From Charina bottae (lineage: Eukaryota; Chordata; Lepidosauria; Squamata; Charinaidae), in NCBI GenBank assembly GCA_023362775.1, contig JALMGJ010000006.1:3136001-3200000 (forward strand): DNA of 64,000 nucleotides, given 5' to 3'. This document shows, in pieces, positions 37,348-45,128 of this stretch (within the stretch, counting starts at the first letter, position 1; each line of letters starts with the position of its first letter). Made by a program: the position numbers and the translations under genes. The notes below the pieces were generated by a model. It was not told the origin of the DNA, did not search any database, and saw only the letters and a list, made by a program, of their open reading frames with translations.

Positions 37348-38014
37348 ATGGCAAACTCCGAAGCCCATCTGTTTGAAGACAGCTTAACGCCAAAGCCGCC
37401 AAAACGAAAATTTAGGGCAAGGAAAACGTCCGAAGCTCCTGGACCGAGCGACCTATTTGAGGAAAACGCTCAAGACGCATGTCTAATACCATGTTACTGT
37501 AGATTTTGTGCCTCAGATGGTGAGTTAAACATTGAAAATTAAGAAAAACACTAATTTAATTAGATAAAATTGCGAGTCTAATCCAGACTTATACTCTTTT
37601 CTTTAAGAAACAACATATCCATATGATTCGACCGTCGTACAGATTCTGAGAGCCTGTGTGATAAAAGTATTGCATCATTGTTTCATGGGGTGCATGCAAG
37701 CAGGAGGAGATCAGGTGGATTCCCGGCCACCCACCGAGGAAGAGCTTCTTAAGGCCTTATGCCCCAGAATATCGAGGGGCGAGATCCTATGGGTCATTAT
37801 GAACATAGCGTGTAAGCTAGAGAAATTATATGTGACATGTGATACCCTTGATGAGCTTGTGGAATTCATGGAGTATATTGAGAGCAGCCCTAAGCCACAA
37901 GATATAATGGCGAAAATTGGTTCTGAATTACCAGTGGCTTTGAAGAGGCTTATTTGTCAAAATGTAACAACTATTAATTACCAGAAACTGTTAACCTCTA
38001 CCCAAGGATTGTAA
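37348..38014 (+). CDS. Polinton left-end gene 1, spliced, unknown function
   Basis: Two exons (37348-37519 and 37608-38014) separated by an 88-base GT-AG intron (GTGAGT donor, tctttaag acceptor) in phase 1; together 192 codons and a stop. I chose the ATG at 37348. Exon 1 has a basic stretch (PKPPKRKFRARK), a likely nuclear signal, and a cluster of cysteines (CLIPCYCRFC). Exon 2 looks helical and contains ISRGEILWVIMNIACKLEKL, which loosely recalls a Bcl-2 BH1 segment. No transmembrane tail is seen. It has its own TATA box and an AATAAA at 38016-38021. Adintoviruses have been reported to carry Bcl-2-like and oncogene-like genes at their ends, but I cannot confirm family membership here. Confidence 0.65.
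37520..37607 (+). other. Intron of left-end gene 1
   Basis: 88 bases, AT-rich, with a polypyrimidine tract (actcttttcttt) before the acceptor. The frame stays open only if it is removed. Confidence 0.7.
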
Positions 38015-38063
38015 TAATAAAATATTTTTACAAATAACACGTTGCCTGTTTTTCTTTCGCTGT

Positions 38064-38300
38064 CTGATAGCAGTAACTGCTGGCAGGATGAGTTAAAATG
38101 GCGTTTTTAGCCTCAAAATGAGAATGCACTCAGGGAGAAAGCAGAAAAAAGAGAAAAACATGGGGTATGGACATGTTCAGGCATGTCCGCAGGCGTGGCG
38201 GGAGAGCGCCGTATCAGGCTGCGACACGCGGGTAACACGTGACGGGGCAAGGCTATGACCAGGCAAACCTCCGCCACATTTCAGGCTATATACAGACCTG
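38064..38300 (+). promoter_or_regulatory. Duplicated promoter module, copy 2
   Basis: Second copy of the block at 36948-37298, with a few small insertions and deletions. It ends at TATATA (38287-38292), 140 bases before the start of gene 2. Both copies keep aggctatatacaga around the TATA box, plus cacgtgac and ggcaaggctatg. Confidence 0.7.
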
Positions 38301-38426
38301 TCTTTTCCTTGAGAGTCAATGGACACAACTTTTTGTATTTACTATATTTTGGCATATTTAATTTTCTCCAGCGGCCGAGGCTCAACCAAATCCCAGGCAG
38401 AGAAAAGGTTTCTCTTTTGAAGAAAC

Positions 38427-39111
38427 ATGGCAAGAGCTGCTTCAAAAAATTTTAATAGAAAAATAGCGAAACCTAGTGCCGTATGCTCTAGCACAAGGCC
38501 GGTGCCAGTAGAATGCAACAAACTCTGTTGTCAGGATTTTGGTGAAGAAAACAAAGAAAATTTTATATTCAGACCTGTTTTGTATGGTTGCGGTATGGCA
38601 TGTTGTGCCTTTACTGATGAGGCGGAGAGCGAAACAGAAGACTTCCCTTGTGATACTTACCGGGCAGCGTGTGAAATGGTGAGCTCCGCACCAACACCTT
38701 CCAGCAGTGGTAAGTAAATATGTTTTTATTGATGACAATGTAAATGTTGACGGGGCCCAGTTAGGGGTGCTAATAGGTTATGTTTTATATTTTACAGTAC
38801 CTGAGTTACCAAGTCCTAGAAAGCAAAGATACCGAAGGAGGGCCGTATCGTATACCGGCGGCCGCACATCTTCTGACGATTTATCTGCTCCTGAACATGA
38901 CAACACCTGTAAATTATGCGAAGACCTGTTAGAATGTGGCAAAGGGCGCTGTTGGGAGGGTACAGATGAATCAGGGTTTTATGGCTCTTTATCTTCTTCT
39001 TCTTCTTCTTCTTCTGATGATGATGATGATGATGATGATGATGAGGGATATGTTTCCGGATCCCTAGACAACCTCTCTCAAAGCTGTATCACCAATAAAG
39101 CATTGTATTAA
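38427..39111 (+). CDS. Polinton left-end gene 2, spliced, acidic, LxCxD motif
   Basis: Two exons (38427-38709 and 38798-39111) around an 88-base GTAAGT-AG intron in phase 1; 198 codons and a stop. Exon 1 is cysteine-rich and holds NKLCCQDFGEENKEN, that is L-x-C-x-D followed by acidic residues. This is a close variant of the LxCxE motif by which DNA-virus early proteins bind the retinoblastoma protein. Exon 2 has a Cys-x-x-Cys pair, then eight serines followed by nine aspartates, an ideal casein kinase 2 target. The general plan (pocket-protein motif, cysteines, acidic serine tract, one small intron, left-end position) recalls adenoviral E1A or papillomaviral E7. That likeness is analogy, not shown homology. 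An AATAAA lies at 39094-39099. Confidence 0.65.
38710..38797 (+). other. Intron of left-end gene 2
   Basis: 88 bases, GTAAGT donor and tatattttacag acceptor; phase 1, the same length and phase as the intron of gene 1 though the sequences differ. Confidence 0.72.
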
Positions 39112-39151
39112 AGACAAAGTGTGATCATTTTGCCACAGACCCTTCGTCATA

Positions 39152-40234
39152 ATGAGGTATGAAAATATTCTAAAAGAGATCTATTACACACCGGGTAGGG
39201 TAGGGAGCTATGCTGGGGTAAACCCACTTTTTCAGGAGGGAAGAAAACATGATAAAAACCTGTCCATGAAGCAAGTCAAGACATGGTTGTCAGGACAAGA
39301 TGCTTATGCGCTTCATAAACCGGCAAGAATTAATTTCCCTCGAAATAAAACAGTGGTGTCGGGTATAGATCAGCAATGGCAGGCCGATCTCATAGACGTG
39401 TCCAAATTTTCTAAGGAAAACCATGGAAAAAAGTTCATCTTAACAGTCATTGATGTGTTGTCTAAATATGCATGGGCATACCCTCTGACTGATAAGTCGG
39501 GGAGCGAGGTTGCTGCCGCCTTCCAGAATATCTTTGAAACAGGCCGGGCACCCCGAAAAATACAGACAGATGCCGGCAAAGAGTTCTTAAATACGCCTCT
39601 GAAGAAACTTTTAGCACGTTATGGTATTCAGCATTTTGTCACTCATAGTGAGACTAAAGCTGCCGTTATAGAGAGGTTTAATCGGACCCTAAAAAATAAA
39701 CTCTGGAGATACTTCACAGCTAGAAACACCCACCAGTACGTAGACATCTTGGCAGCCGTTCTTCAAGGTTACAATGACACGTACCACCGTAGCATCCGGA
39801 CTGCTCCTAGCACTGTAAATTTGTCTAATGAAAGGGTTGTATGGTTAAGACTGTATGGAGATATTTTAAAAAGTAAAAGAAAGGAAAAACATCTTAAGGT
39901 GGGGGATCACGTCAGGATATCCAGACTGAAGGGAAAATTTGAAAAGGGCTACCAGCAAACCTACACGGATGAAATATTCATCATCAAAGAACTGTTAACA
40001 AGAGGGGAAAGAGGGGTGTATAGATTAAAAGATTACACAGACGAGCCAGTAAAGGGCACTTTTTACCCTGAGGAGCTCCAAAAGGTTCCTGATGATCAAC
40101 AACGTGTATACAGAATTGAAAAAGTGATCAAAAAAAGAGGGCGGGGAAAATATAGAGAGGTTCTAGTCAAATGGGTCGGCTGGCCAGACAAGTTCAACAG
40201 TTGGGTAAAAGAGGCTGAAGTACAAGACCTTTGA
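39152..40234 (+). CDS. INT: Polinton integrase with C-terminal chromodomain
   Basis: A 360-residue retroviral-type (DDE) integrase that would join the element ends to target DNA and make the 6-bp duplication. The catalytic triad is Asp79 (in WQADLID), Asp140 (in IQTDAGKEF) and Glu174 (in VIERFNRTLKNKLW). Residues about 235-300 form a small beta-rich domain (VGDHVRISRLKGKFEKGY). The last 45 residues are a chromodomain with VYRIEKVIKKR, LVKWVGWP and FNSWV, keeping the aromatic residues that bind methylated histone tails. The clear zinc-finger N-terminus of retroviral integrases is not seen. It is followed directly by the penton-like gene, one base after the stop. Confidence 0.93.
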   Translation: MRYENILKEIYYTPGRVGSYAGVNPLFQEGRKHDKNLSMKQVKTWLSGQDAYALHKPARINFPRNKTVVSGIDQQWQADLIDVSKFSKENHGKKFILTVIDVLSKYAWAYPLTDKSGSEVAAAFQNIFETGRAPRKIQTDAGKEFLNTPLKKLLARYGIQHFVTHSETKAAVIERFNRTLKNKLWRYFTARNTHQYVDILAAVLQGYNDTYHRSIRTAPSTVNLSNERVVWLRLYGDILKSKRKEKHLKVGDHVRISRLKGKFEKGYQQTYTDEIFIIKELLTRGERGVYRLKDYTDEPVKGTFYPEELQKVPDDQQRVYRIEKVIKKRGRGKYREVLVKWVGWPDKFNSWVKEAEVQDL

Positions 40235-40235
40235 C

Positions 40236-40970
40236 ATGGCTGGCTTTTATATCACCCTCCCCAGCAACGCATCGGCAACAGCCTTCCCCAAAAACAAAAG
40301 TTCCAATTTTACTGTTCAACTAGCAAGAGCTCTGGACCTGCCGGGGTCATGGGAAGTGGGGCTGGTGGAGATACAGTACCCACACAGCTGGAACACGCTA
40401 ACCACAGGTGGATATTTTGAAATTGCTAACGAAAAAAAGAAGTGGGAGTTTTCTTTGAGAAATGGGTACTATACCAGCATCCAGCAGGTATTAGAAAATA
40501 TGAACAAGCTTATGACAGACGCTGAGAATCCGCCAATGGCGACCCTGCGATACGACCCAGTTGCTCGAAAAATTAAATTTAAAGGAGATGGGGCGTTTAG
40601 CATACTAGCTAGTGATGAACTAGCGAACATATTAGGTTTGAAGCCCCAAGCCCGCTTCAAAAAATTCCCCTTTGCGGCCGATGTGACAGGAGGATTCAGT
40701 ACCATATTTATTTATACAGACATTGTGGAGCCGCAGATAGTGGGTGACTTCTATGTGCCGTTACTGCGCTGCGTGCCTGTGCGGGGGCAAGACAACGACA
40801 TCATCACGGTAACCTATGACCAGCCCCATTATGTTCCAGTCAGCAAGCACGGCATCAGCACAATTACTGTAGAGATCAAAACAGATCAAAACAAACACAT
40901 CCGTTTTAACCACGGGAAGGTTGTCGTCAAGCTTCATTTCAGGCCTCAGAAAAGTGAAGGATGGTTGTGA
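40236..40970 (+). CDS. Polinton minor capsid (penton-like) protein
   Basis: A 244-residue protein beginning MAGFYITLPSNASATAFPKN. It has the length and start of the predicted single jelly-roll minor capsid protein of Polintons, which would form pentamers at virion vertices. Landmarks are WEVGLVEIQYPHSWNTL near residue 38, FSILASDELANILGLKP near 120 and a C-terminal strand VVVKLHFRP. The start codon is the first ATG after the integrase stop. Its last 10 bases overlap the following gene. The assignment is from remembered family features. Confidence 0.8.
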   Translation: MAGFYITLPSNASATAFPKNKSSNFTVQLARALDLPGSWEVGLVEIQYPHSWNTLTTGGYFEIANEKKKWEFSLRNGYYTSIQQVLENMNKLMTDAENPPMATLRYDPVARKIKFKGDGAFSILASDELANILGLKPQARFKKFPFAADVTGGFSTIFIYTDIVEPQIVGDFYVPLLRCVPVRGQDNDIITVTYDQPHYVPVSKHGISTITVEIKTDQNKHIRFNHGKVVVKLHFRPQKSEGWL

Positions 40971-41377
40971 TCAAGGAGTACGGGAGTCCTCAAGACTACG
41001 TGGCCTATTACAGGGCCCAAGCCGGAGCCGGTCTTGCGGGGTTCCGGGGAACACCCGTCATGTATGGGACAGGCCTAGGCGGTTTGTTCCGTGGACTTTT
41101 TCGAAAAGCAATGCCTCTTCTGAGGAAAGGGTTAGAAATCGTTAAACCCCACGTGAAATCTGCAGCTAAGAATATTGTCAGAGATATGGCAGGGCAGCTT
41201 GTATCCCGTGTTGTAGGGGGCGGCCAAGAGGGCTCGGGCTTGGTCGTGGCCAGAAAGAATTACGCCTTGGGACCGCCTATTCCCTCTAAAAAGAGAAAGA
41301 ATGTGAGAAAGCGCCATCATACAAAGAGGAAACGTGCTCAGAAGAGGAAGCACTGTGACAGCCGGGACATATTCTAA
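40961..41377 (+). CDS. Small basic virion core-like protein
   Basis: 138 residues. A glycine-rich segment (GLGGLFRGLFRKAMPLLRKG) predicted to be amphipathic precedes a strongly basic C-terminus (KKRKNVRKRHHTKRKRAQKR). Similar small proteins are found between the penton and hexon genes of many Polintons and recall adenoviral core or pVI/pX-type proteins that line the capsid and bind DNA. The role is inferred from position and charge. It overlaps the penton-like gene by 10 bases and ends 6 bases before the major capsid gene. Confidence 0.65.
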   Translation: MVVIKEYGSPQDYVAYYRAQAGAGLAGFRGTPVMYGTGLGGLFRGLFRKAMPLLRKGLEIVKPHVKSAAKNIVRDMAGQLVSRVVGGGQEGSGLVVARKNYALGPPIPSKKRKNVRKRHHTKRKRAQKRKHCDSRDIF

Positions 41378-41383
41378 TACAAA

Positions 41384-42694
41384 ATGGCTTTTATCCACGA
41401 GGCATCGCAGGAGTGTGTTAAATCAGAACTGGACCTTTTTCAACTGTCACCTACTCAAACCAGTATTGAAAATAGCACGTATGTCGAGATCCCTCCTTTA
41501 TCAGCGCTAACGCCCAATGCGCCCCTGGAATTTTTTATCACAGGACACGGTGAGCATTACACAGATCTAAATAACACCCTGTTGTATGTGAGTTGCAAGA
41601 TTGTAAAGGCTGATGGCACAGATATTGATGACGGTGCAAGGGTGGCCCTGACCAACTATCCTATAGCTTCGCTGTTTAATCAGCTGGATGTTACCCTGGG
41701 AGACCGGCTCGTAACACAGAGCCACCACTGCTATTCTTACCGGGCCATGATTGAGCTGATTCTGAACTTTGGGGCTGATGCTCTGGGAACCCAATTTACA
41801 GCTGGGGGTTTTTACAAAGATGAATCAGCGCTTATGGAGAGCACTGTGCTGGCAGCCGCGGGCAACGCTGGTTTCAGAGCGAGAGCGGCACATACAGCCA
41901 GGAGTCGTAAATGGGACCTGCTTGGGCCTTTGCACAGCGATCTGTTTTTTCAAGACAAACTGCTAATTAATGGGGTTGACGTGAAAGTCAAACTCACAAG
42001 AAGCAGAAACGAATTTTGCCTAATGAGGGATGGCAATGAGAATTACAAAGTGCAGCTCCTGTCGGCGTCTCTCTTTGTAAAGCGTGTAAAAGTAGCAGCA
42101 GGCGTACGGCTGGGCCACGCAGAAGCCTTGCTCTCCTCCAACGCCAAATATCCCATTGATCGTGTGGGGATGAAGGTTTACAGCATTCCTGCAGGCAGCC
42201 TTGTGTGTAATCAGGAAAACCTATTTCTGGGCCAGCTACCTAAACAGCTAGTGATTGGATTTGTGGACAATGCCTCTTTCAGTGGAGATTACGAAAGAAA
42301 CCCATTCAATTTTCAGCACTGCAATGTTAATTTTTGTGCCCTGTATTGCGACGGCGAACAGGTCCCCACCAAACCTCTTCAGCCTGATTATGCTCGCGGT
42401 GTTTTTGTGAGAGAATACATGCAGATGGTACAAGTTTCAGGCAAAGGCATGAAAGACAGACCTCTCCTAATCAGCCGTGAAGAGTTTAGTCACGGATATA
42501 ATTTATATTGTTTCGACCTGAGTCCTGACCAGGGGTGCTCGGAGCACTATTCTTTGATCCGGAACGGCAACCTCAGAGCGGAAATTAGATTTGCACTACC
42601 TCTCCCCAATACCGTCAATATGATTCTCTATGCAATCTTTGAAAACCTCATTGAAATAAGCCACACCAGGAACGTTCTTTTTGATTATATGTGA
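41384..42694 (+). CDS. Polinton major capsid protein (double jelly-roll, hexon-like)
   Basis: 436 residues, intact. It belongs to the Polinton family often labelled as F54H12.2-like in animal genomes and shown by modelling to be a double jelly-roll major capsid protein. Recognisable segments are STYVEIPPLSALT near residue 31, SLFNQLDVTLGDRLV near 95, YSYRAMIELILNF near 117 and a final IEISHTRNVLFDYM. It would self-assemble into the trimeric capsomers of an icosahedral particle. The protease gene starts two bases after its stop. Confidence 0.87.
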   Translation: MAFIHEASQECVKSELDLFQLSPTQTSIENSTYVEIPPLSALTPNAPLEFFITGHGEHYTDLNNTLLYVSCKIVKADGTDIDDGARVALTNYPIASLFNQLDVTLGDRLVTQSHHCYSYRAMIELILNFGADALGTQFTAGGFYKDESALMESTVLAAAGNAGFRARAAHTARSRKWDLLGPLHSDLFFQDKLLINGVDVKVKLTRSRNEFCLMRDGNENYKVQLLSASLFVKRVKVAAGVRLGHAEALLSSNAKYPIDRVGMKVYSIPAGSLVCNQENLFLGQLPKQLVIGFVDNASFSGDYERNPFNFQHCNVNFCALYCDGEQVPTKPLQPDYARGVFVREYMQMVQVSGKGMKDRPLLISREEFSHGYNLYCFDLSPDQGCSEHYSLIRNGNLRAEIRFALPLPNTVNMILYAIFENLIEISHTRNVLFDYM

Positions 42695-42696
42695 GG

Positions 42697-43230
42697 ATGG
42701 ACACCCTGCAGCTCCTCCGGCTGTTCTCTGGAAATCCCGACTTTCTAGGGGTCTACCCCTGTGATCTGCTACCCAAGAGGCAAATCTCCAAAAGACCTTT
42801 CGGCATAATTGTAAACACTCATCCTCAAACTCTACCTGGCGAACACTGGCTGGCTGCCTACTTCCCATCTCCCGGCTATGGTGAATTTTTTGACTCTTAT
42901 GGAAGGCCTCCAGACAGCCCTGACTTTCCTGGAGCCATAGCGATATTCTTAGAGCGGCAAGCTAAGAAGTACACGTTTCACCAACTTCAACTGCAACACC
43001 CCAGCGCTGTAACATGTGGGCATCACTGCGTGTTTTTTCTACTGAACCGGTCTAAAGGCATGGACTATGGAAATATTTTAAAGATGTACTCCGATGATGC
43101 TGTTAAAAATGATCAAATGGTAAAGCTTTTTGTAAAATGTATAAAGGTGGGGAGGGGGAATGGAGCCTGTAACCATCACCAGTGCATGCAGACATGTATG
43201 CCTTACTGCAAAATAAAGAAAAAGACTTAA
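42697..43230 (+). CDS. PRO: Adenain-like cysteine protease (family C5)
   Basis: 177 residues. His50 (in GEHWLAAYF), Asp66 (in FFDSYGRPP), Gln100 and Cys107 (in VTCGHHCVFFLL) match the catalytic His-Glu/Asp-Gln-Cys order of adenovirus protease, including the seven-residue Gln-to-Cys spacing. In adenoviruses this enzyme matures capsid precursors, and the same is presumed here. The first ATG after the capsid gene stop is used. A poly(A) signal (43212-43217) overlaps the end of the gene. Confidence 0.9.
   Translation: MDTLQLLRLFSGNPDFLGVYPCDLLPKRQISKRPFGIIVNTHPQTLPGEHWLAAYFPSPGYGEFFDSYGRPPDSPDFPGAIAIFLERQAKKYTFHQLQLQHPSAVTCGHHCVFFLLNRSKGMDYGNILKMYSDDAVKNDQMVKLFVKCIKVGRGNGACNHHQCMQTCMPYCKIKKKT
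43212..43217 (+). terminator. Poly(A) signal of the rightward block
   Basis: AATAAA inside the last codons of the protease gene, the only such signal near the end of the plus-strand gene block. Confidence 0.6.
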
Positions 43231-43254
43231 ACGTTTTACTTCTTTCACTGTGTT

Positions 43255-43260
43255 TTTATT
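43255..43260 (-). terminator. Poly(A) signal of the leftward block
   Basis: TTTATT on this strand is AATAAA for the minus-strand genes, 58 bases beyond their last stop and 37 bases from the opposing signal, so the two transcription blocks end face to face. Confidence 0.6.
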
Positions 43261-43317
43261 CATTTTACAAGCTGTACATACAACATTGCATGGCCAACAG
43301 GTTGAAAAGCATACGTT

Positions 43318-44094
43318 TTACAAATTGAGCCAGTTACCAAGCCTGATACTGCTTCTAGGCTTTACCATCAGGGGTCCAGAGGGCGAGACAGCAAACAGGG
43401 GCTTCTGAGTTCCAAAAGGGGCAGTCATAACAGAGTCAGGGCTAGTAGCAGCCTCCCCCTTAATAACCAGAGAGTCTTTCAACATTTCTAACTGCTCTTT
43501 AACAGCCGTAGAACCCAACACAGAGGTAGGGACATTCACCTCGGCCATAGCAGTCATAAATTCATCCCAGCCTTTAGGTTTCCGCTTCTCAGTAAGGGAG
43601 CGATGTTGCGAGGCGCCTTTCACCAGGTCTAAAATGTTAGTACCGGGAACAGGCATGCCCCTGTATAAAAACGTTCCACGTGTATCCCAGGATGATATGT
43701 CCTGGTGCTGTTTCATTTTGTTTAGCAAAAGTTCTGCATTTTTCCTATACCGGGAGCTGACGCCACTTAGGATCTCAGTCATGGCGGCGTCCTGCAGAGC
43801 GGCATGTGGAGGCTGTTCTGGCAAGCCTTGGGGTTGATGAGTCTCTTCTGAGGGGTAAATGAGATTCAGTCTGTCTTTTTCAGACTCGTTTTGTCTGGTC
43901 AGTCGTAGAAACCTCTGCAGCACAGAATTGTAGAGCTTAATCTTTTCCTCCTCGCCCAAATCAGCTCTCTGAAGAACGGAGCGCATCTCAACATCCAGCC
44001 GATTAGCAGCCACAGTCCCCATAGTAGGAGCCCTGCCCTGTAGTTGCCCCATCTGGTGGCGTGGCACCAGAAACATTTTCTCAGCATAGTCCAT
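43318..44094 (-). CDS. Uncharacterised conserved Polinton protein, 258 aa
   Basis: Starts MDYAEKMFLVPRHQMGQLQG and has a segment EEEKIKLYNSVLQRFLRLTR, both features I recognise from uncharacterised proteins of other Polintons (possibly the one called PW). The middle is polar and low in structure; residues about 120-180 (LLNKMKQHQDISSWDTRGTF) look helical. No catalytic motif is visible. Its start lies three bases after the stop of the upstream basic-protein gene, so it is probably translated from the same transcript block. A structural or assembly role is possible but unproven. Confidence 0.6.
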   Translation of the reverse strand: MDYAEKMFLVPRHQMGQLQGRAPTMGTVAANRLDVEMRSVLQRADLGEEEKIKLYNSVLQRFLRLTRQNESEKDRLNLIYPSEETHQPQGLPEQPPHAALQDAAMTEILSGVSSRYRKNAELLLNKMKQHQDISSWDTRGTFLYRGMPVPGTNILDLVKGASQHRSLTEKRKPKGWDEFMTAMAEVNVPTSVLGSTAVKEQLEMLKDSLVIKGEAATSPDSVMTAPFGTQKPLFAVSPSGPLMVKPRSSIRLGNWLNL

Positions 44095-44097
44095 GGC

Positions 44098-44424
44098 TTA
44101 TCCGGCTATCAGGTTAGCCAACAACGGTATAGCAGCCCCCAGCAGTGAACCAACGAAACCGCCCGACTGGCGAATGACCTGCTTCTTCTTTTTGAGGGAT
44201 ACCTTTCTATCGCTCAGTTTTTTGATGACACCTTTCTTCCTCTTTAAAGTTCGGTATTGTGAAGGCTTCAAAGGGAGGTTTCCTTTTAAGGTGTTCAGGG
44301 CTATTTCTGCTATTGCCCCCACCAGATCGTTATTAGCCTTGCATAAGATGGCCTTTCTCTGTTTTGGCCCAGCCCTTACTAAGATTTTTAAAACCGCCAA
44401 ATTTCTGAGCACCCTCTCTGACAT
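44098..44424 (-). CDS. Small basic Polinton protein with hydrophobic tail
   Basis: 108 residues. The N-terminal half (VLRNLAVLKILVRAGPKQRK) and a conserved-looking ALNTLKGNLPLKPSQYRTLK are followed by a lysine-rich stretch and a C-terminal hydrophobic segment (GGFVGSLLGAAIPLLANLIA). Proteins with this layout are frequent in animal Polintons. The charge suggests nucleic acid binding and the tail membrane or capsid-lining contact. Function unknown. Confidence 0.65.
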   Translation of the reverse strand: MSERVLRNLAVLKILVRAGPKQRKAILCKANNDLVGAIAEIALNTLKGNLPLKPSQYRTLKRKKGVIKKLSDRKVSLKKKKQVIRQSGGFVGSLLGAAIPLLANLIAG

Positions 44425-44454
44425 CCTGAATGAACTAGTGCTAAGGCATTCAGG

Positions 44455-45123
44455 CTAATGCTTTTTACTCTTCTTTTTCATAGTGTAAACAGCAGGCCAA
44501 TCAGGGGGAAAGAGGCCTGTTCTCAACCGGTAGGTTTCTGGGGTGCTGGCTGCCAAATCTACCAAAAGGTACCCGTGCGGTTTGTGAGTGGCATCTTGGA
44601 ACACTTCTAAAAAATACTGGGTGTTAGTGGGGTACATCTGGCGGCCCAGTGTGACAATTTGCAACTGATCACGAGGGCTGCGGAATAAAACCAAATATTT
44701 GGAATTCAGAGCTATAGTTCTCATCTTCTTACCTTGAAAAAACAGATTTTGAAGTATGAGAATAATGCTCAGGTTTCTGTGGTGAACGTACTGTGTAAAA
44801 GCCTTCTCTATTTGATCGCTGTCGCCGGCTGAAGCCATGAGGTCGTCTACCACAGCTAAATTGGTTTGGTTTGGTGGAAACAAATCATCATCTTCAAAGG
44901 AAGACGGGAGGCCCTCCATAAACTTAATATAAGGGAATTTATTAAGCAGTTCTTTGTACAGAGGTTGCCAGCAGCTATAAAACCATACAATATTTTGTGG
45001 CATTTGAGACATCACAGAGGTACCATGCTCTAACATTTGCTTGATAAAAAAAGATTTGCCAGAATTGGACGGCCCGCTTATAATGCAAGAGAAAGGGTGT
45101 ACAAACTGTACAAGGTTTTCCAT
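44455..45123 (-). CDS. ATP: Genome-packaging ATPase (FtsK/HerA, A32-like)
   Basis: 222 residues from the ATG at 45123. Walker A is GPSNSGKS (residues 17-24) and Walker B is LAVVDDL (about 88-94), with a downstream Gln-rich ILILQNLFFQGKK that fits the sensor region. This is the ATPase that would pump DNA into a preformed capsid. It begins five bases after the polymerase stop; the frame is also open to a TTG further upstream, which I reject in favour of the ATG. Confidence 0.92.
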   Translation of the reverse strand: MENLVQFVHPFSCIISGPSNSGKSFFIKQMLEHGTSVMSQMPQNIVWFYSCWQPLYKELLNKFPYIKFMEGLPSSFEDDDLFPPNQTNLAVVDDLMASAGDSDQIEKAFTQYVHHRNLSIILILQNLFFQGKKMRTIALNSKYLVLFRSPRDQLQIVTLGRQMYPTNTQYFLEVFQDATHKPHGYLLVDLAASTPETYRLRTGLFPPDWPAVYTMKKKSKKH

Positions 45124-45128
45124 AATGT

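Noticed and set aside
38442..38738. 98-codon minus-strand frame over left-end gene 2
   Set aside because: Antisense of a better supported spliced gene with promoter, donor and poly(A) signal on the plus strand.
39152..40234. Retroviral or LTR-retrotransposon integrase
   Set aside because: No gag, protease-RT or LTRs around it. Neighbours are capsid, adenain-like and protein-primed polymerase genes within Polinton-type inverted repeats.
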